DNA of 64,000 bases from DATKPA01 sp051955985 (GCA_051955985.1 JBQCGD010000167.1:1-64000), one strand, 5' to 3'. Shown: positions 1 to 8,964, counted from the first letter of the stretch. Notes: generated by a model from the letters alone, not told the origin. Numbers and translations: made by a program.

Positions 1-50
1 CCCGCCCGCCCCCGCCCCCCCCCCCCCCCCGCCCCCCCGGCAGCAACCCC
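1..50. repeat. Low-complexity poly-C tract at the window edge
   Basis: The first 50 bases are almost only C with scattered G, including a run of more than ten C. In the frame of the amidohydrolase it would encode Pro/Arg/Ala only. It could be real low-complexity DNA or a sequencing or assembly artefact at a difficult homopolymer; a base-count error here would hide the start of the adjacent gene. Confidence 0.6.
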
Positions 51-1299
51 TGCGCACCTGCTGCAGCCGCCGGCCCCGGCCCCGCCGAGCGGGGCGGCGG
101 ATTTTTGGGCGCAGCGTGCGGGGGTGGCCGTGCGTGGGGGACGGATTGAGGCGGTGGGGATGGCGGAGGAGTTGCGGGGGCGGTTTGCGGGGGCGCGGGA
201 GACATCTGTGGTTGGGGTGATGGTGCCGGGGTTGGTGAATGCGCATACGCATTTGGAGTTGGGGTATCAGCGGGCGCGGGCGGGGGAGAGGTATGGGTAT
301 TTTACGGAGTGGGTTGGGGCGTTGATGCGGAATTACCCCCCTGCGGGGGAGGTGGAGGGGATGGTGCGGCGGGCGGTGCGCGAGGGGCGGGAGGAGAGTT
401 TGCGGTTTGGGGTGACGACGGTGGGGGATATTTCGCGGCACTGCGCGTGGACGCGGGAGGAGTTGAAGGGGGGGCCGCTGCGGGTGGTGAGTTTTGGGGA
501 GGTGATTGGGTTGGGGAAGATGCGCGGGAGGGCGGAGGGGTTGCTGGAGGAGGCGGCGGATCGAGCGGCGGAGAGTGAAAGCCTGCGGGTGGGGCTTTCG
601 CCGCATGCGCCGTACACGGTGGAGGCGGGGACGTTGCGGGCGGTGGTGGCGCGGTCGTTGCGGGACCGGTTGCCGTTGACGATGCATCTTTCGGAACTGC
701 GGGAAGAGGGGGATTTTTTGCGGGATTTTACGGGGAAGCTTTCGGAGTGGGGGGTCTTACGGAATTTGTGGGATGAGCGGATCGAGCTGTGCGAAGAGGG
801 GGCGATTGGGTGGGCGGAGGGGTGCGGATTACTGCGGTTTGCGCGGGAGGTGCCGGTGGTGCTGGGGCATGTGAATTATTGTAATGAGCGTGAGATGGAG
901 TTGCTGGTGCGGTCTGGGGCGAGCGTCGTGTATTGTCCGCGGACGGCTGAGTATTTCGGGCATTCGGGACATCGGTATCGGGAGATGATGGATGTGGGGA
1001 TCAATGTGTGCCTGGGGACGGATTCGCTGGCGAGCACTCCGGATTTGTCGGTGCTGAAGGAGGCGGCGCTGCTGGTTGAGCGCGATGGGGTACCCCCCTA
1101 CCGGGCGATGGAGATGATCACGGTGAACGGGGGGAAGGCGCTGGGGGCAGATGGTGGTGTGATCGATCCAAAACGGCGGGCGGATGTGGCGGTTTTTCCG
1201 CTGGGGGTGCGGGGGACTGCCGCGGAGACTTTGGCGCAGCTTTTTGCGATGACACCGTCTCCGGTGGGGGTATGGGCCGCAGGGGCGCGTGTGGTGTAG
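1..1299 (+). CDS. Amidohydrolase family protein (aminodeoxyfutalosine/SAH deaminase-like), 5' end not resolved
   Basis: Metal-dependent amidohydrolase of the chlorohydrolase/cytosine-deaminase superfamily. Visible ligands are the HTHLE motif just after VPGLVNA, TMHLSE, GHVNY and GTDS, in the expected order for a TIM-barrel deaminase acting on an amine of a purine-like ring. The overall look (FTEW near the N-terminus, LSPHAPYT, GTDSLAS) is like enzymes called aminodeoxyfutalosine deaminase of the menaquinone futalosine route or SAH deaminase; the substrate cannot be settled here. A GTG at 124 could start the protein, but the frame is open to the left edge and the preceding residues (FWAQRAGVAVRGGRI) read like a normal amidohydrolase N-terminus. 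The true start is therefore probably upstream, or lost in the C-rich tract at 1-50. The coordinates give the open frame, not a proven start. Confidence 0.7.
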   Translation, partial: PARPRPPPPPAPPAATPAHLLQPPAPAPPSGAADFWAQRAGVAVRGGRIEAVGMAEELRGRFAGARETSVVGVMVPGLVNAHTHLELGYQRARAGERYGYFTEWVGALMRNYPPAGEVEGMVRRAVREGREESLRFGVTTVGDISRHCAWTREELKGGPLRVVSFGEVIGLGKMRGRAEGLLEEAADRAAESESLRVGLSPHAPYTVEAGTLRAVVARSLRDRLPLTMHLSELREEGDFLRDFTGKLSEWGVLRNLWDERIELCEEGAIGWAEGCGLLRFAREVPVVLGHVNYCNEREMELLVRSGASVVYCPRTAEYFGHSGHRYREMMDVGINVCLGTDSLASTPDLSVLKEAALLVERDGVPPYRAMEMITVNGGKALGADGGVIDPKRRADVAVFPLGVRGTAAETLAQLFAMTPSPVGVWAAGARVV

Positions 1300-1410
1300 G
1301 GTTTCTCCCGATGCGTTTCATCTGACGCGGCACTTCGGGTATAAAGTTGGACTCTGCATAGAACTTAGCCGAAGAATTACGGGATTAATTTCCGCTGAAG
1401 CGAGGAACGA

Positions 1411-2772
1411 ATGGATATTGCGGTTATCGGATGCGGGTACGTGGGGCTGGTGAGCGGGACGTGCCTGGCGGCGTTGGGGCACAAGGTGGTGGCAGTGGAT
1501 GTGGACGAGGCGCGGGTGAAGAGCCTGCGGCAGGGGGTGGTGCCGATTTATGAGCCGGGGCTTTCGGAATTGATTCGGAAGGAAGTGGCGGCGGGGCGGT
1601 TGTCGTTTGATACCGACACGGCGAAGGCGACGCGGCAGGCGACGACGATTTTCATTGCGGTGGGGACGCCGCCGGCGAAGGAGGGCGGGTATGACCTGTC
1701 TTATTTGTTCGGCGCGGCGGAGCAAGTGGCGAAGGCGGCGGACGGGCCGAAGACGCTGGTGATCAAGTCGACGGTGAATCCGGGGACGGGGTCGAAGGTG
1801 GCGAAGCTGGTGGCGAAGCATTCGACGCACAAGATTGAGGTGGTGAACAATCCGGAATTTTTGCGGGAGGGGACGGCGATCCAGGATTTCATGGAGCCGG
1901 ACCGGATTGTGTTCGGCGCGTGCTCGGACGAGGGGCACGGGGTGCTGCGGGAGATTTACCAGCCGCTGATCGACAAGGGGTACGAGATTTATTTGATGTC
2001 GCGGGAATCGGCGGAGCTGACGAAGTTTGCGGCGAATGCGATGCTGGCGACGCGGATCAGCTTTATCAACGAGCTGTCGCTTTTGGCGCAGGCAATCGGG
2101 GCGGATATTGAATCGGTGCGGATCGGGATCGGGACGGACAAGCGGATCGGGCCGGCGTTTCTGCGGGCGGGGGTGGGGTATGGGGGGTCGTGCTTCCCGA
2201 AGGATGTGCAGGCGCTGGTGCACCAGATGAAGACGATCGGGATTGATCCGCTGCTCTTGTCGGGGATTGAGGCGGTGAACGTGCGGCAGAAGCAGGCGTT
2301 TGCGAAGCGGGTGCTGGATGCGGTGAAGGATGTGGCGAACCCGGTGATCGGGGTGTGGGGGCTGGCGTTCAAGTCGGATACGGACGACGTGCGCGAGGCG
2401 GCGGCAATCGAGGTGATCAACACGATCCTGAGCGAGGGGAAAGGGAAGGTGACGGTGAAGGCGTACGATCCGCAGGCGTCGGAGACGGCGCGGAAGATCC
2501 TGGGGGACCGGATCACGTATGCGAAGTCGCTGGACGAATGCACGGAGGGGGCGGATGTGGTGGCGCTTGTGACGGAGTGGCCGGAGTTCATTTCGCAGGA
2601 TTTCAGCAAGGTGGCGAAGTTGATGCGTGGGAAGCATCTTTTTGACGGGCGGAATTGCCTGGGGTCGAAGCGGGTGACTTCGGCGGGGTTGTATTACCAT
2701 GCGATCGGGCGGCCGGAGTTGAAGCCTGGGGAGGGGAAAGCGGGGAGCATTGGGGTGGTGAGCGCGGGGTGA
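1411..2772 (+). CDS. ugd: UDP-glucose 6-dehydrogenase
   Basis: Oxidises UDP-glucose to UDP-glucuronate with two NAD+, a cytoplasmic supply step for acidic exopolysaccharides. The 453-residue length is typical. The N-terminal Rossmann motif GCGYVGLVSG is at residues 7-16, NPEFLREG follows in the middle, and the catalytic cysteine lies in GVGYGGSCFPKD. The C-terminal UDP-binding domain is complete (GLAFKSDTDDVREA). The ATG is preceded by GAGG at a good spacing. The WbpP-type epimerase follows 140 bases downstream on the same strand, so the two genes make a small nucleotide-sugar unit. They lie 26 kb away from the main polysaccharide cluster they probably feed. Confidence 0.95.
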   Translation: MDIAVIGCGYVGLVSGTCLAALGHKVVAVDVDEARVKSLRQGVVPIYEPGLSELIRKEVAAGRLSFDTDTAKATRQATTIFIAVGTPPAKEGGYDLSYLFGAAEQVAKAADGPKTLVIKSTVNPGTGSKVAKLVAKHSTHKIEVVNNPEFLREGTAIQDFMEPDRIVFGACSDEGHGVLREIYQPLIDKGYEIYLMSRESAELTKFAANAMLATRISFINELSLLAQAIGADIESVRIGIGTDKRIGPAFLRAGVGYGGSCFPKDVQALVHQMKTIGIDPLLLSGIEAVNVRQKQAFAKRVLDAVKDVANPVIGVWGLAFKSDTDDVREAAAIEVINTILSEGKGKVTVKAYDPQASETARKILGDRITYAKSLDECTEGADVVALVTEWPEFISQDFSKVAKLMRGKHLFDGRNCLGSKRVTSAGLYYHAIGRPELKPGEGKAGSIGVVSAG

Positions 2773-2911
2773 GTCCGCGGCAAGGGGGGACAGGGGGTAG
2801 ATCGGCTGATAGGTGGGGGGCGATCTTGCCGATATTGTTGCGGGGAAGCGCCGCGATCCCCTTTTTTGGGGAGGGCACTGGCGGTATTGACGAGAACTCC
2901 TGGTATCAAGG

Positions 2912-3892
2912 ATGGAATGCATGGCGATTGATTTGTTGAACGGAATGTCGGTGCTGGTGACGGGCGGGGCGGGTTTTATCGGGTCGCACCTGACGCGGGC
3001 GCTGGTGGAGATGGGGGCGAATGTGCTGGTGCTGGATAATTTTTCGAACGGGTCGATGGACAACCTGCAGGGGTTGGAACACCGGATCGGGATCGTGAAT
3101 GGGGACATCCGGAATGCGGAGGACTGTGACCGGGCAGTGAAGGACCGGACGGCGATTTTTCACCTGGCGGCGCTGGGGTCGGTGCCGAAGTCGGTGGAGC
3201 AGCCGCTGCTGTACAACGAGGTGAACATTACGGGGACGCTGACGCTGCTGGAGGCGGCGCGGAAGGCGGGGGTTCGGCGGGTGGTGTATTCGGCGTCGTC
3301 GGCGGCGTATGGGGACACGCCGGTGCTGCCGAAGGTGGAGACGATGGTGCCTTCGCCGAAGAGTCCGTATGCGGTGACGAAGCTGGTGGGGGAATATTAC
3401 CTGCGGGTGTATGCGGCGGTGTATGGGATGTCGACGATTTCGCTGCGGTATTTCAATGTGTTCGGGCCGCGGCAGAATCCGAATTCGCAGTATGCGGCGG
3501 TGATTCCGGCGTTTGTGTCGGCGCTGTTGAAGGGGCAGCGGCCGAAGATTTACGGGGATGGGGAGCAGACGCGGGACTTCTGCTTTGTGAACAACGTGGT
3601 GAAGGCGAACATGCTGGCGGCGACGGCGGAGACGGAGTTGAGCGGGCAGGTGGTGAACATTGCGTGCGGGCAGCGGACGAGTTTGAATCACATGCTGGCA
3701 CAGATGCAGAAGACGCTGGGGACGAACGTGAAGCCGGAGTATCTGCCGGAGCGTGCGGGGGATGTGCGGGATTCGCTGGCGGATGTGCGGGCGGCGAAGG
3801 AGTTGATTGGGTATGTGCCGGAGGTACTGTTCGACAAGGGGTTGGAGATTACGGTGAAGGCGTATGCGGGGGGGGTGAGGGGCGGGGTCTAG
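2912..3892 (+). CDS. NAD-dependent UDP-sugar 4-epimerase, WbpP/TviC type
   Basis: Extended short-chain dehydrogenase/reductase that interconverts C4 epimers of UDP-hexoses or UDP-N-acetylhexosamines. The NAD motif TGGAGFIGSH is near residue 17, the serine of the active-site triad is in YSASSAAYG, and the YxxxK pair is in SPYAVTK. The stretch RYFNVFGPRQNPNSQYAAVI and the later TRDFCFVNNVVKANM match what I remember of the WbpP (UDP-GlcNAc 4-epimerase) branch better than GalE; this is family recall, not a search. A second ATG nine bases downstream is an equally possible start. It follows ugd on the same strand and supplies precursors for surface polysaccharide. Confidence 0.88.
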   Translation: MECMAIDLLNGMSVLVTGGAGFIGSHLTRALVEMGANVLVLDNFSNGSMDNLQGLEHRIGIVNGDIRNAEDCDRAVKDRTAIFHLAALGSVPKSVEQPLLYNEVNITGTLTLLEAARKAGVRRVVYSASSAAYGDTPVLPKVETMVPSPKSPYAVTKLVGEYYLRVYAAVYGMSTISLRYFNVFGPRQNPNSQYAAVIPAFVSALLKGQRPKIYGDGEQTRDFCFVNNVVKANMLAATAETELSGQVVNIACGQRTSLNHMLAQMQKTLGTNVKPEYLPERAGDVRDSLADVRAAKELIGYVPEVLFDKGLEITVKAYAGGVRGGV

Positions 3893-3906
3893 GGTCTAGG
3901 GTCTGG
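3885..3906. repeat. Three tandem 7-bp units at the end of the epimerase gene
   Basis: The sequence GGTCTAG is repeated two to three times across and just after the stop codon of the epimerase gene. It is short and has no obvious function; slipped-strand expansion at the stop codon is the simplest reading. Confidence 0.5.
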
Positions 3907-4010
3907 GAAGTCGGGCTCTTGATGTTGCGGGTGGCTGGGTGGAGGTATGCGCGTTTTGCTGGCGTGCGGTTTGCGGCGTTGCTGGGCGGCCTCATGGAAT
4001 GGAGACCGTT

Positions 4011-4958
4011 ATGACGAAGCGGACAGGACGTTTGGCACCCGGCGCGGGCGCGGGTGGGCGGGTGAGTCGGTGGCCGGCGCTTTTGTCGGTGATTGAGGGG
4101 GAGCGGGTGCGGAAGACGGTGGTGGAGGGGCGGAAGTATTATGCGGTTGTGGATGTACTGGAGGTGGCGAGCGAGGTGGAGCACCCGGAGGATTACTGGG
4201 CGGGGCTGCTGCGGCGGGAGCCGGGGTTGTCGGAGTTGTGGGAGGAGCTGGCGTTTCCGGCAGGAAGTGAGGTGGAGGAGGAGGCGGTGCTCATCGGGGC
4301 GGATTTGATGGGGGTTCTGCGGATACTGGAGGCGGTGAGCGGGCGGAAGACGGAGTCGGTGAAGCGGTGGATGGCGCAGTGTTGCGCGGAGCGGATGGAG
4401 GAGTCGGAGAATCCGGAACTGGCGGTGATTCGGGCGCGGCGGGAGTATGAGCGGCAGGGGTTGCCACGGCGGTGGATCGATCAGCGGATGCGGTCGATAT
4501 CGACGCGTGCGGAGGTGGTAAGCGAGTGGCACAAGCGCGGGGCACAGACGAGCGAGGATTTCCGGGAATTGACCAATGCGCTGATGCAGGAGGGGTTTGG
4601 GATGGATGTGGAGACGTATCGGCAGCACAAGGGATTGTTCGGGCGGGAGAATCTGCGGGATCAGATGACGGAGATGGAGCTGGTGCTGGTGAGCCTGGGG
4701 GAGGCGGTGGCGGCGACACTGCACCGGAGCCATGGGAGCAAGGCGATGGAGGAACTGGAGCAGGACATGCGGCGTGCGGGCGGGATCGTGGCGGAGACGC
4801 GGAAGCGGATTGAAGGGGAGAGCGGGCTGACGGTGGTGGAAGGGGAACGGCGGGCGCCGGCGGAGCGGCGGAATCCGGCGGAAGGGGGTCGGGAGGTGGT
4901 GTATCGGCGCGGGGAGGGGCGCGGGTTGGCGGAGGGGTCGGGGGCGCGGGGGGAGTGA
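4011..4958 (+). CDS. BRO-family protein (DinD/antirepressor-like)
   Basis: 315 residues. An N-terminal BRO-N-like domain (residues about 20-130) is followed by the conserved C-terminal block seen in bacterial BRO-family/DNA-damage-inducible D-like proteins: KRWMAQCCAERMEE, WIDQRMRSI, LTNALMQEGFGM, ENLRDQMTEMELVLVSLGEA and AGGIVAETRKRIE. BRO domains are DNA-binding modules common in phages and viruses, but this chromosomal subfamily also occurs alone in many bacteria and its role is not established. The ATG at 4011 has GGAG six bases upstream; starts at 3939 or 3999 in the same frame are less well supported. The C-terminus is a low-complexity Arg/Gly/Glu tail. No phage genes adjoin it. Confidence 0.7.
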   Translation: MTKRTGRLAPGAGAGGRVSRWPALLSVIEGERVRKTVVEGRKYYAVVDVLEVASEVEHPEDYWAGLLRREPGLSELWEELAFPAGSEVEEEAVLIGADLMGVLRILEAVSGRKTESVKRWMAQCCAERMEESENPELAVIRARREYERQGLPRRWIDQRMRSISTRAEVVSEWHKRGAQTSEDFRELTNALMQEGFGMDVETYRQHKGLFGRENLRDQMTEMELVLVSLGEAVAATLHRSHGSKAMEELEQDMRRAGGIVAETRKRIEGESGLTVVEGERRAPAERRNPAEGGREVVYRRGEGRGLAEGSGARGE

Positions 4959-5081
4959 CAGGGCGCGGGCGTTGGTAGCGGGGGCGAGGCTTTTTCGGGT
5001 GATGTTTTTCGAGGGGCGCGGGTTATCATGCGTAGAGCGGCGCGATTGGGGGGCGGGCGGCGCTGCGGGAGAAGGTGACGC

Positions 5082-5354
5082 ATGCCGTTCATGGCGTTTG
5101 ACTACCTGTCGCTGATCATGCACCTGGCGGGATTGCTGGTGAGCGTGATGACATTCTGGCGTGCGGGGGCGATGGAGGAGGCGACGGAGCGGCGGTTGAG
5201 CGTCATTTGGTCGGGGCTGAGCGCGGTGGTGTATTTGGGGAGCTGGCTAATTTTGGGGATGGGATGGCCGGGGATTATCGGAGGGCAAGTGCTGCTGCTG
5301 GTGGCAATCGGGGTGGTACGCGGGATTGCTTACCTTCGAGAGGGACAGGAGTAA
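5082..5354 (+). CDS. Small membrane protein of unknown function
   Basis: 90 residues with two or three hydrophobic segments (about 10-25, 45-60 and 63-82) separated by a charged EEATERR turn. No family was recognised. The ATG is preceded by AAGGTG at a good distance. It lies between the BRO-family gene and the HD-GYP gene on the same strand, with gaps of about 120 and 106 bases. Its position gives no clear functional hint. Confidence 0.6.
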   Translation: MPFMAFDYLSLIMHLAGLLVSVMTFWRAGAMEEATERRLSVIWSGLSAVVYLGSWLILGMGWPGIIGGQVLLLVAIGVVRGIAYLREGQE

Positions 5355-5460
5355 GGGCGCTAGAACGCATATGCGATTGGTTGGAAGAATGCTCAATGAA
5401 TGGGCAGGATGAGCCGATGCGAGGGGTGGTTCTGATGTGTTTTAGTGGGAACCTCTGTAC

Positions 5461-6702
5461 ATGCCGTTACTTGTGTCTTGCGACGATCTGCAGCCGGGGA
5501 TGCGCCTGGCGGAAGCGTTTCTGCATCGGGGCCGGACGATGCTGCCCGGGGGCAAGACGCTCTCGGCGGATGACGTGGATATTCTGCGGAGGAAGTATCC
5601 GGAGGCGATGCTGAAGGTGGGGGATCCGGTCCTGGATTCGGTGGTGCAGTTTGAGAATGATGCGCGGGAGCTGGAAGTTGCGGCGACGGTGACGCAGCAG
5701 ATCACGTCGGCGATGGCGGACGTGCAGCAGCGGCTGTCGAACCACACGAATTTGAGCGGGATCGATTTCGGGGGGATTCGGAACACGGTATCGTCAGTGA
5801 TCGACTACCTGAAGAACAACCCGGTGTCGGCGGCGCTGATCAACCGGATGAAGTCGGATGAGAGCTATCTTGCGGAACATGCGGGGAATGTTTTTTACCT
5901 GAGCATGGTGCTGGGGAGCGGGGTGAAGGATTACGTGGTGCGGGAGCGGCAGCGTCAGACGGCGGCGAGCAACCTGTCGGCAGGTCTGGCGATGGACCTG
6001 ATGCCGCTGGGGCTCGGGGCGATGTTGATGGACATCGGGATGACGCCGCTGCAGCACCTGTTCAAGCCGGGGTATGTGCTGACGGAGGAGGACCGGCAGG
6101 CGCTGGTGGAGCATCCGCGGGTGGGTGCGGACATGCTGCCGGACTCGATGCCGTCGGCGGCGAAGATGATCGTGCGGTGGCATCACGAGAACTTTGACGG
6201 GACGGGGTATCCGGACAAGAAGCCGGGGGCGAGCCTGCATGTGTTTGTGCGGATTGCGCGGATCTGCGATGCGTTCGATGCGGCGACGTCGGAGAAGTTT
6301 TACAAGCAGGCGAAGAGCCCGGTGCGGGCATTGTGGGAGATGACGTACGGGCCGTACAAGAAGTTTTATGACCCGGTGCTGATGAAGGTGTTTGCGTCGA
6401 TCATCCAGCCGTTCCCGATCGGGGCGAAGCTGAAGCTGGCGGACGGGCGGACGGCGGTGGTGGTGAAGTACAACCGGCGGACGCCGTTCCAGCCGACGGT
6501 GGTGATTGCGTTTGATGCGGAGGGGAATCGGATTCCGGCGGACCAGTTGCAGCCGCCGGTGAATGTGGGGGACGGGAACGAGTTGCGCCTGGATTCGTAT
6601 GGGGCGGAAGATCTGCGGTATGTTCAGGAGATGAGCGACGTTGAGGCGAAGCCGGCAGAGCGGGGGAGGTTTGGGGATTTGATGGAGGCGGTGTTTCCGT
6701 GA
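5461..6702 (+). CDS. HD-GYP domain protein with degenerate HD motif
   Basis: 413 residues. The C-terminal half is an HD-GYP domain, the family that hydrolyses cyclic di-GMP. HPRVGADML, HHENFDGTGYPDKKPG and RIARICDAFDAATS are clear, so the GYP signature and several metal-binding positions are present. However, the position of the HD dyad reads LMDIGMT instead of the usual LHDIGK, so the first histidine is Met and the lysine is Met. HAGNVFYLSMVLG supplies the upstream histidine. The N-terminal 130 residues are a variable, mostly helical region of the kind found in front of many HD-GYP domains. Catalysis may be altered or lost; a sensor or scaffold role is possible. Confidence 0.8.
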   Translation: MPLLVSCDDLQPGMRLAEAFLHRGRTMLPGGKTLSADDVDILRRKYPEAMLKVGDPVLDSVVQFENDARELEVAATVTQQITSAMADVQQRLSNHTNLSGIDFGGIRNTVSSVIDYLKNNPVSAALINRMKSDESYLAEHAGNVFYLSMVLGSGVKDYVVRERQRQTAASNLSAGLAMDLMPLGLGAMLMDIGMTPLQHLFKPGYVLTEEDRQALVEHPRVGADMLPDSMPSAAKMIVRWHHENFDGTGYPDKKPGASLHVFVRIARICDAFDAATSEKFYKQAKSPVRALWEMTYGPYKKFYDPVLMKVFASIIQPFPIGAKLKLADGRTAVVVKYNRRTPFQPTVVIAFDAEGNRIPADQLQPPVNVGDGNELRLDSYGAEDLRYVQEMSDVEAKPAERGRFGDLMEAVFP

Positions 6703-6730
6703 GGGGCGGGGACGGCGCCTGCATACGGGA

Positions 6731-7786
6731 TCAAGCTTTGGGGAGGAAGGGGAGGAGTTCGGGGGGGATGGTGTTGTTGAGAATCATGCTGGTGACGAGT
6801 TTGGCGATGAGGGGGGCGAGGCCGATGCCGGTTTTGTAGAAGCCGCCGGCGACGAAGGTATTGAGGCGATGAGGGAAGGGGCCGACGATGGGGGCGTGGT
6901 GGGGGGCGTCGGGGCGGAGCCCGGCCCAATGGCGGCGGATTTTTGAGTGGGCGAGTTCGGGGAAGAGGGCGGCGGCGCGGCGGTGGAGATCTTGGCGCGC
7001 TTCGGGAGTGGGGTCTTCGTTGAAGGCGGCTTCGGGTTCGGTGGTGGAACCGACGAGGATTTCTTGGGTCCAGGGGAGGAGGTAGGTGGGGCCGTCCTTG
7101 ACGATGTGGCGGAGGTGCAGGCCGGGGGGAACGGAGAGGGCGATGGCCTGGCCTTTTGCGGGGGTGATGGGGATGTCGGGGAGGAGTTTTTGGGTCCAGG
7201 CGCCGGCGGTTACGAGGGAGATTCCATCGGAGGGAAGGGTTTCGAGGGGTGAGTTCCAATGAACGGCGACGCCGGAATGGCGGCACGCAGATTCGAGGGC
7301 GTGGAGGAGGTCGGGGATTTCGACGGCGGCGGTGGCGCGGCACAGGAGCGCGCCTTCGTGGCGGGCGGCGAGGGTGGGCAGGAGGGCTGCGACGTGGATG
7401 GGGGCGAGGGTTTCCATGATGGGGTAGCCGGGCGCGAGGGCGGGCCATTGGGCGTTGGCGGCAGCGGATTGTTCGTTGGCGCGGGCAACGGCCTTGGGGG
7501 AATTGAGGAGTTCGATGCGTCCAAGGCGGCGGAAGGAGATGGGGTGATTGGCGAAGGTGGAGAGTTCATGGAGGAAGGATTCGAAATGCCAGAGGCTTTG
7601 GCGCTGGAGGACCTGGTGTGGGAAATTGGCGAGGGGGGCGGCGGGCCAGAGGGCGCCGAGGGCGGCGCCGGAAGCGCCCTGACCCTGGCGGCGGGCATCG
7701 TAGAGTGAGACGGTGGCGCCGGCTTGCGCGAGCCGCCATGCACAGGTGAGGCCGATGACCCCCCCACCGAAGACGGAGATGTTCAT
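6731..7786 (-). CDS. thiO: FAD-dependent glycine/D-amino-acid oxidase, ThiO-like
   Basis: 351 residues with the DAO fold. The dinucleotide-binding motif VFGGGVIGLTCAWRLA is at the very N-terminus, the substrate-domain motif LVGSTTE lies near residue 250, and the C-terminal FAD contacts are in HWAGLRPDAP and GGFYKTGIGLAP. These features are usual for ThiO, which oxidises glycine to iminoacetate for the thiazole half of thiamine; other amine oxidases of the family cannot be excluded. The start was set at the ATG directly before the Rossmann motif; the open frame runs further upstream but that part has no homology-like features. The gene is convergent with the HD-GYP gene, and no other thiamine gene lies nearby, so the symbol is tentative. 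Confidence 0.75.
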   Translation of the reverse strand: MNISVFGGGVIGLTCAWRLAQAGATVSLYDARRQGQGASGAALGALWPAAPLANFPHQVLQRQSLWHFESFLHELSTFANHPISFRRLGRIELLNSPKAVARANEQSAAANAQWPALAPGYPIMETLAPIHVAALLPTLAARHEGALLCRATAAVEIPDLLHALESACRHSGVAVHWNSPLETLPSDGISLVTAGAWTQKLLPDIPITPAKGQAIALSVPPGLHLRHIVKDGPTYLLPWTQEILVGSTTEPEAAFNEDPTPEARQDLHRRAAALFPELAHSKIRRHWAGLRPDAPHHAPIVGPFPHRLNTFVAGGFYKTGIGLAPLIAKLVTSMILNNTIPPELLPFLPKA

Positions 7787-8007
7787 GGAGGGGCTCCGGG
7801 CACGGGACAGGGCAATTGCATCAGTGTAGGGGGAGAGAGATGGGAAGGCGACAGGAGCGGGAGGAGAGGCGTGGGGAGATCCGGGGAGGCGGTGCGGTTT
7901 TCCCGGCGGAGCGCGGCGCATGTGCATCATGGATCAAGGCAGCGCGCGCGAACGGGCGGGGCGCGATGCATGATGCAGCTGCTGGAGGTGTCGCGGTGGG
8001 TTGGGCG

Positions 8008-8964
8008 TCAGTTTTGACGGGGTGATCGGCGTCGGAGGAGCAGTGCGCCGGCTGCGGCGAGGAGGGAGAGGGAAGCGGGTTCGGGGGCCGGGGCGGAAAC
8101 GGGGGCGACGGCGACGGAGGCGGCGGCCGGCGACGCGCTGGTGCCGAAGTTGTTGAGAACGAGGGAGAGATCGGTGAGATTGATGGCGGGGGCGGAGTCG
8201 AAGTTTCCGTCAGTGCGGAGGTTGCTGTTGGCACCGAAATGATTCAAGACGATGGAGAGGTCAGTGAGGTCGACTTTTCCGTCGCCGTTGGCGTCACCGT
8301 CGATGAGGGTGGAGAGGCTGACGTTGTCGATGTGGACGCCGACGTTGGAGGCGAGCGGGAAGTGTCCGCTGTTGAAGGTGACGGCGCCGAGGGAGATGGG
8401 GAGGTTGGGATCGAAGACGGAGGGGGCGCCGCCGATGGTGCCTTGGGGGTCGTCGGTGCCGGTGTTGAGGGTGACGGTGACGGTGGTGTAGCCGGAGGGA
8501 TCAAGGGTGGGGGTCCAGATGCGTGCGAAGGTGTTGCCGTTCTGGGCTTCGTTCCACTGGGAGAGTTCGAAAGAGACGGCGCCGGTATCGTTGGCGTTGG
8601 AGGCCATGAGGGAGATGGTGAACTGCACATCCTGATCGCGGGCGGCCGGCATGACGGAGGCGGGGGTACCGATGCTGCTGCGGCCGATGCCGGCGTAGAA
8701 GTACCAATCGGTGTTGATTTCACCGGAGGCGTCGCAGGTCAGGTAAAGGGCCTGGCTGCCGTTGACGCCGTTGTTGTCGACGCCGAAGGCGGCGGTGGTG
8801 TTGGAGGGGCCGAAGTAATTCCACCAGCCGTCGACGGAACCGGTGGCGGAGGGGAAGGAGTCGAAGTTCTGGGAATAGAGGGATGCGGCGCGGGCGGTGG
8901 TGGTAAGAATGCTGCAGACGGCCAGCAGGGGAAGCAGTGTGGATGCGAGCGATCGAACGTTCAT
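8008..8964 (-). CDS. Secreted protein with dockerin-like repeats and PEP-CTERM sorting tail
   Basis: 318 residues. A signal peptide covers about residues 1-26 (cleavage after ARA). Residues 30-215 form an uncharacterised beta-rich region. It is followed by a dockerin-type module: the first repeat DGDANGDGKVDLTDLS (about 219-234) is a good calcium loop, while the second (TDGNFDSAPAINLTDLS) keeps the helix but has lost the regular calcium-ligand spacing. After an Ala/Pro/Val linker comes a PEP-CTERM tail: PEPAS, a hydrophobic stretch, then RRRSPRQN. The protein should be exported, recognised by an exosortase and released to the surface or matrix. An exosortase is encoded at 37277-38185. Confidence 0.85.
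   Translation of the reverse strand: MNVRSLASTLLPLLAVCSILTTTARAASLYSQNFDSFPSATGSVDGWWNYFGPSNTTAAFGVDNNGVNGSQALYLTCDASGEINTDWYFYAGIGRSSIGTPASVMPAARDQDVQFTISLMASNANDTGAVSFELSQWNEAQNGNTFARIWTPTLDPSGYTTVTVTLNTGTDDPQGTIGGAPSVFDPNLPISLGAVTFNSGHFPLASNVGVHIDNVSLSTLIDGDANGDGKVDLTDLSIVLNHFGANSNLRTDGNFDSAPAINLTDLSLVLNNFGTSASPAAASVAVAPVSAPAPEPASLSLLAAAGALLLRRRSPRQN

Noticed and set aside
1318..3108. 596-codon frame on the minus strand across ugd and the epimerase gene
   Set aside because: Arg/His/Pro-rich shadow of two well-supported plus-strand genes.
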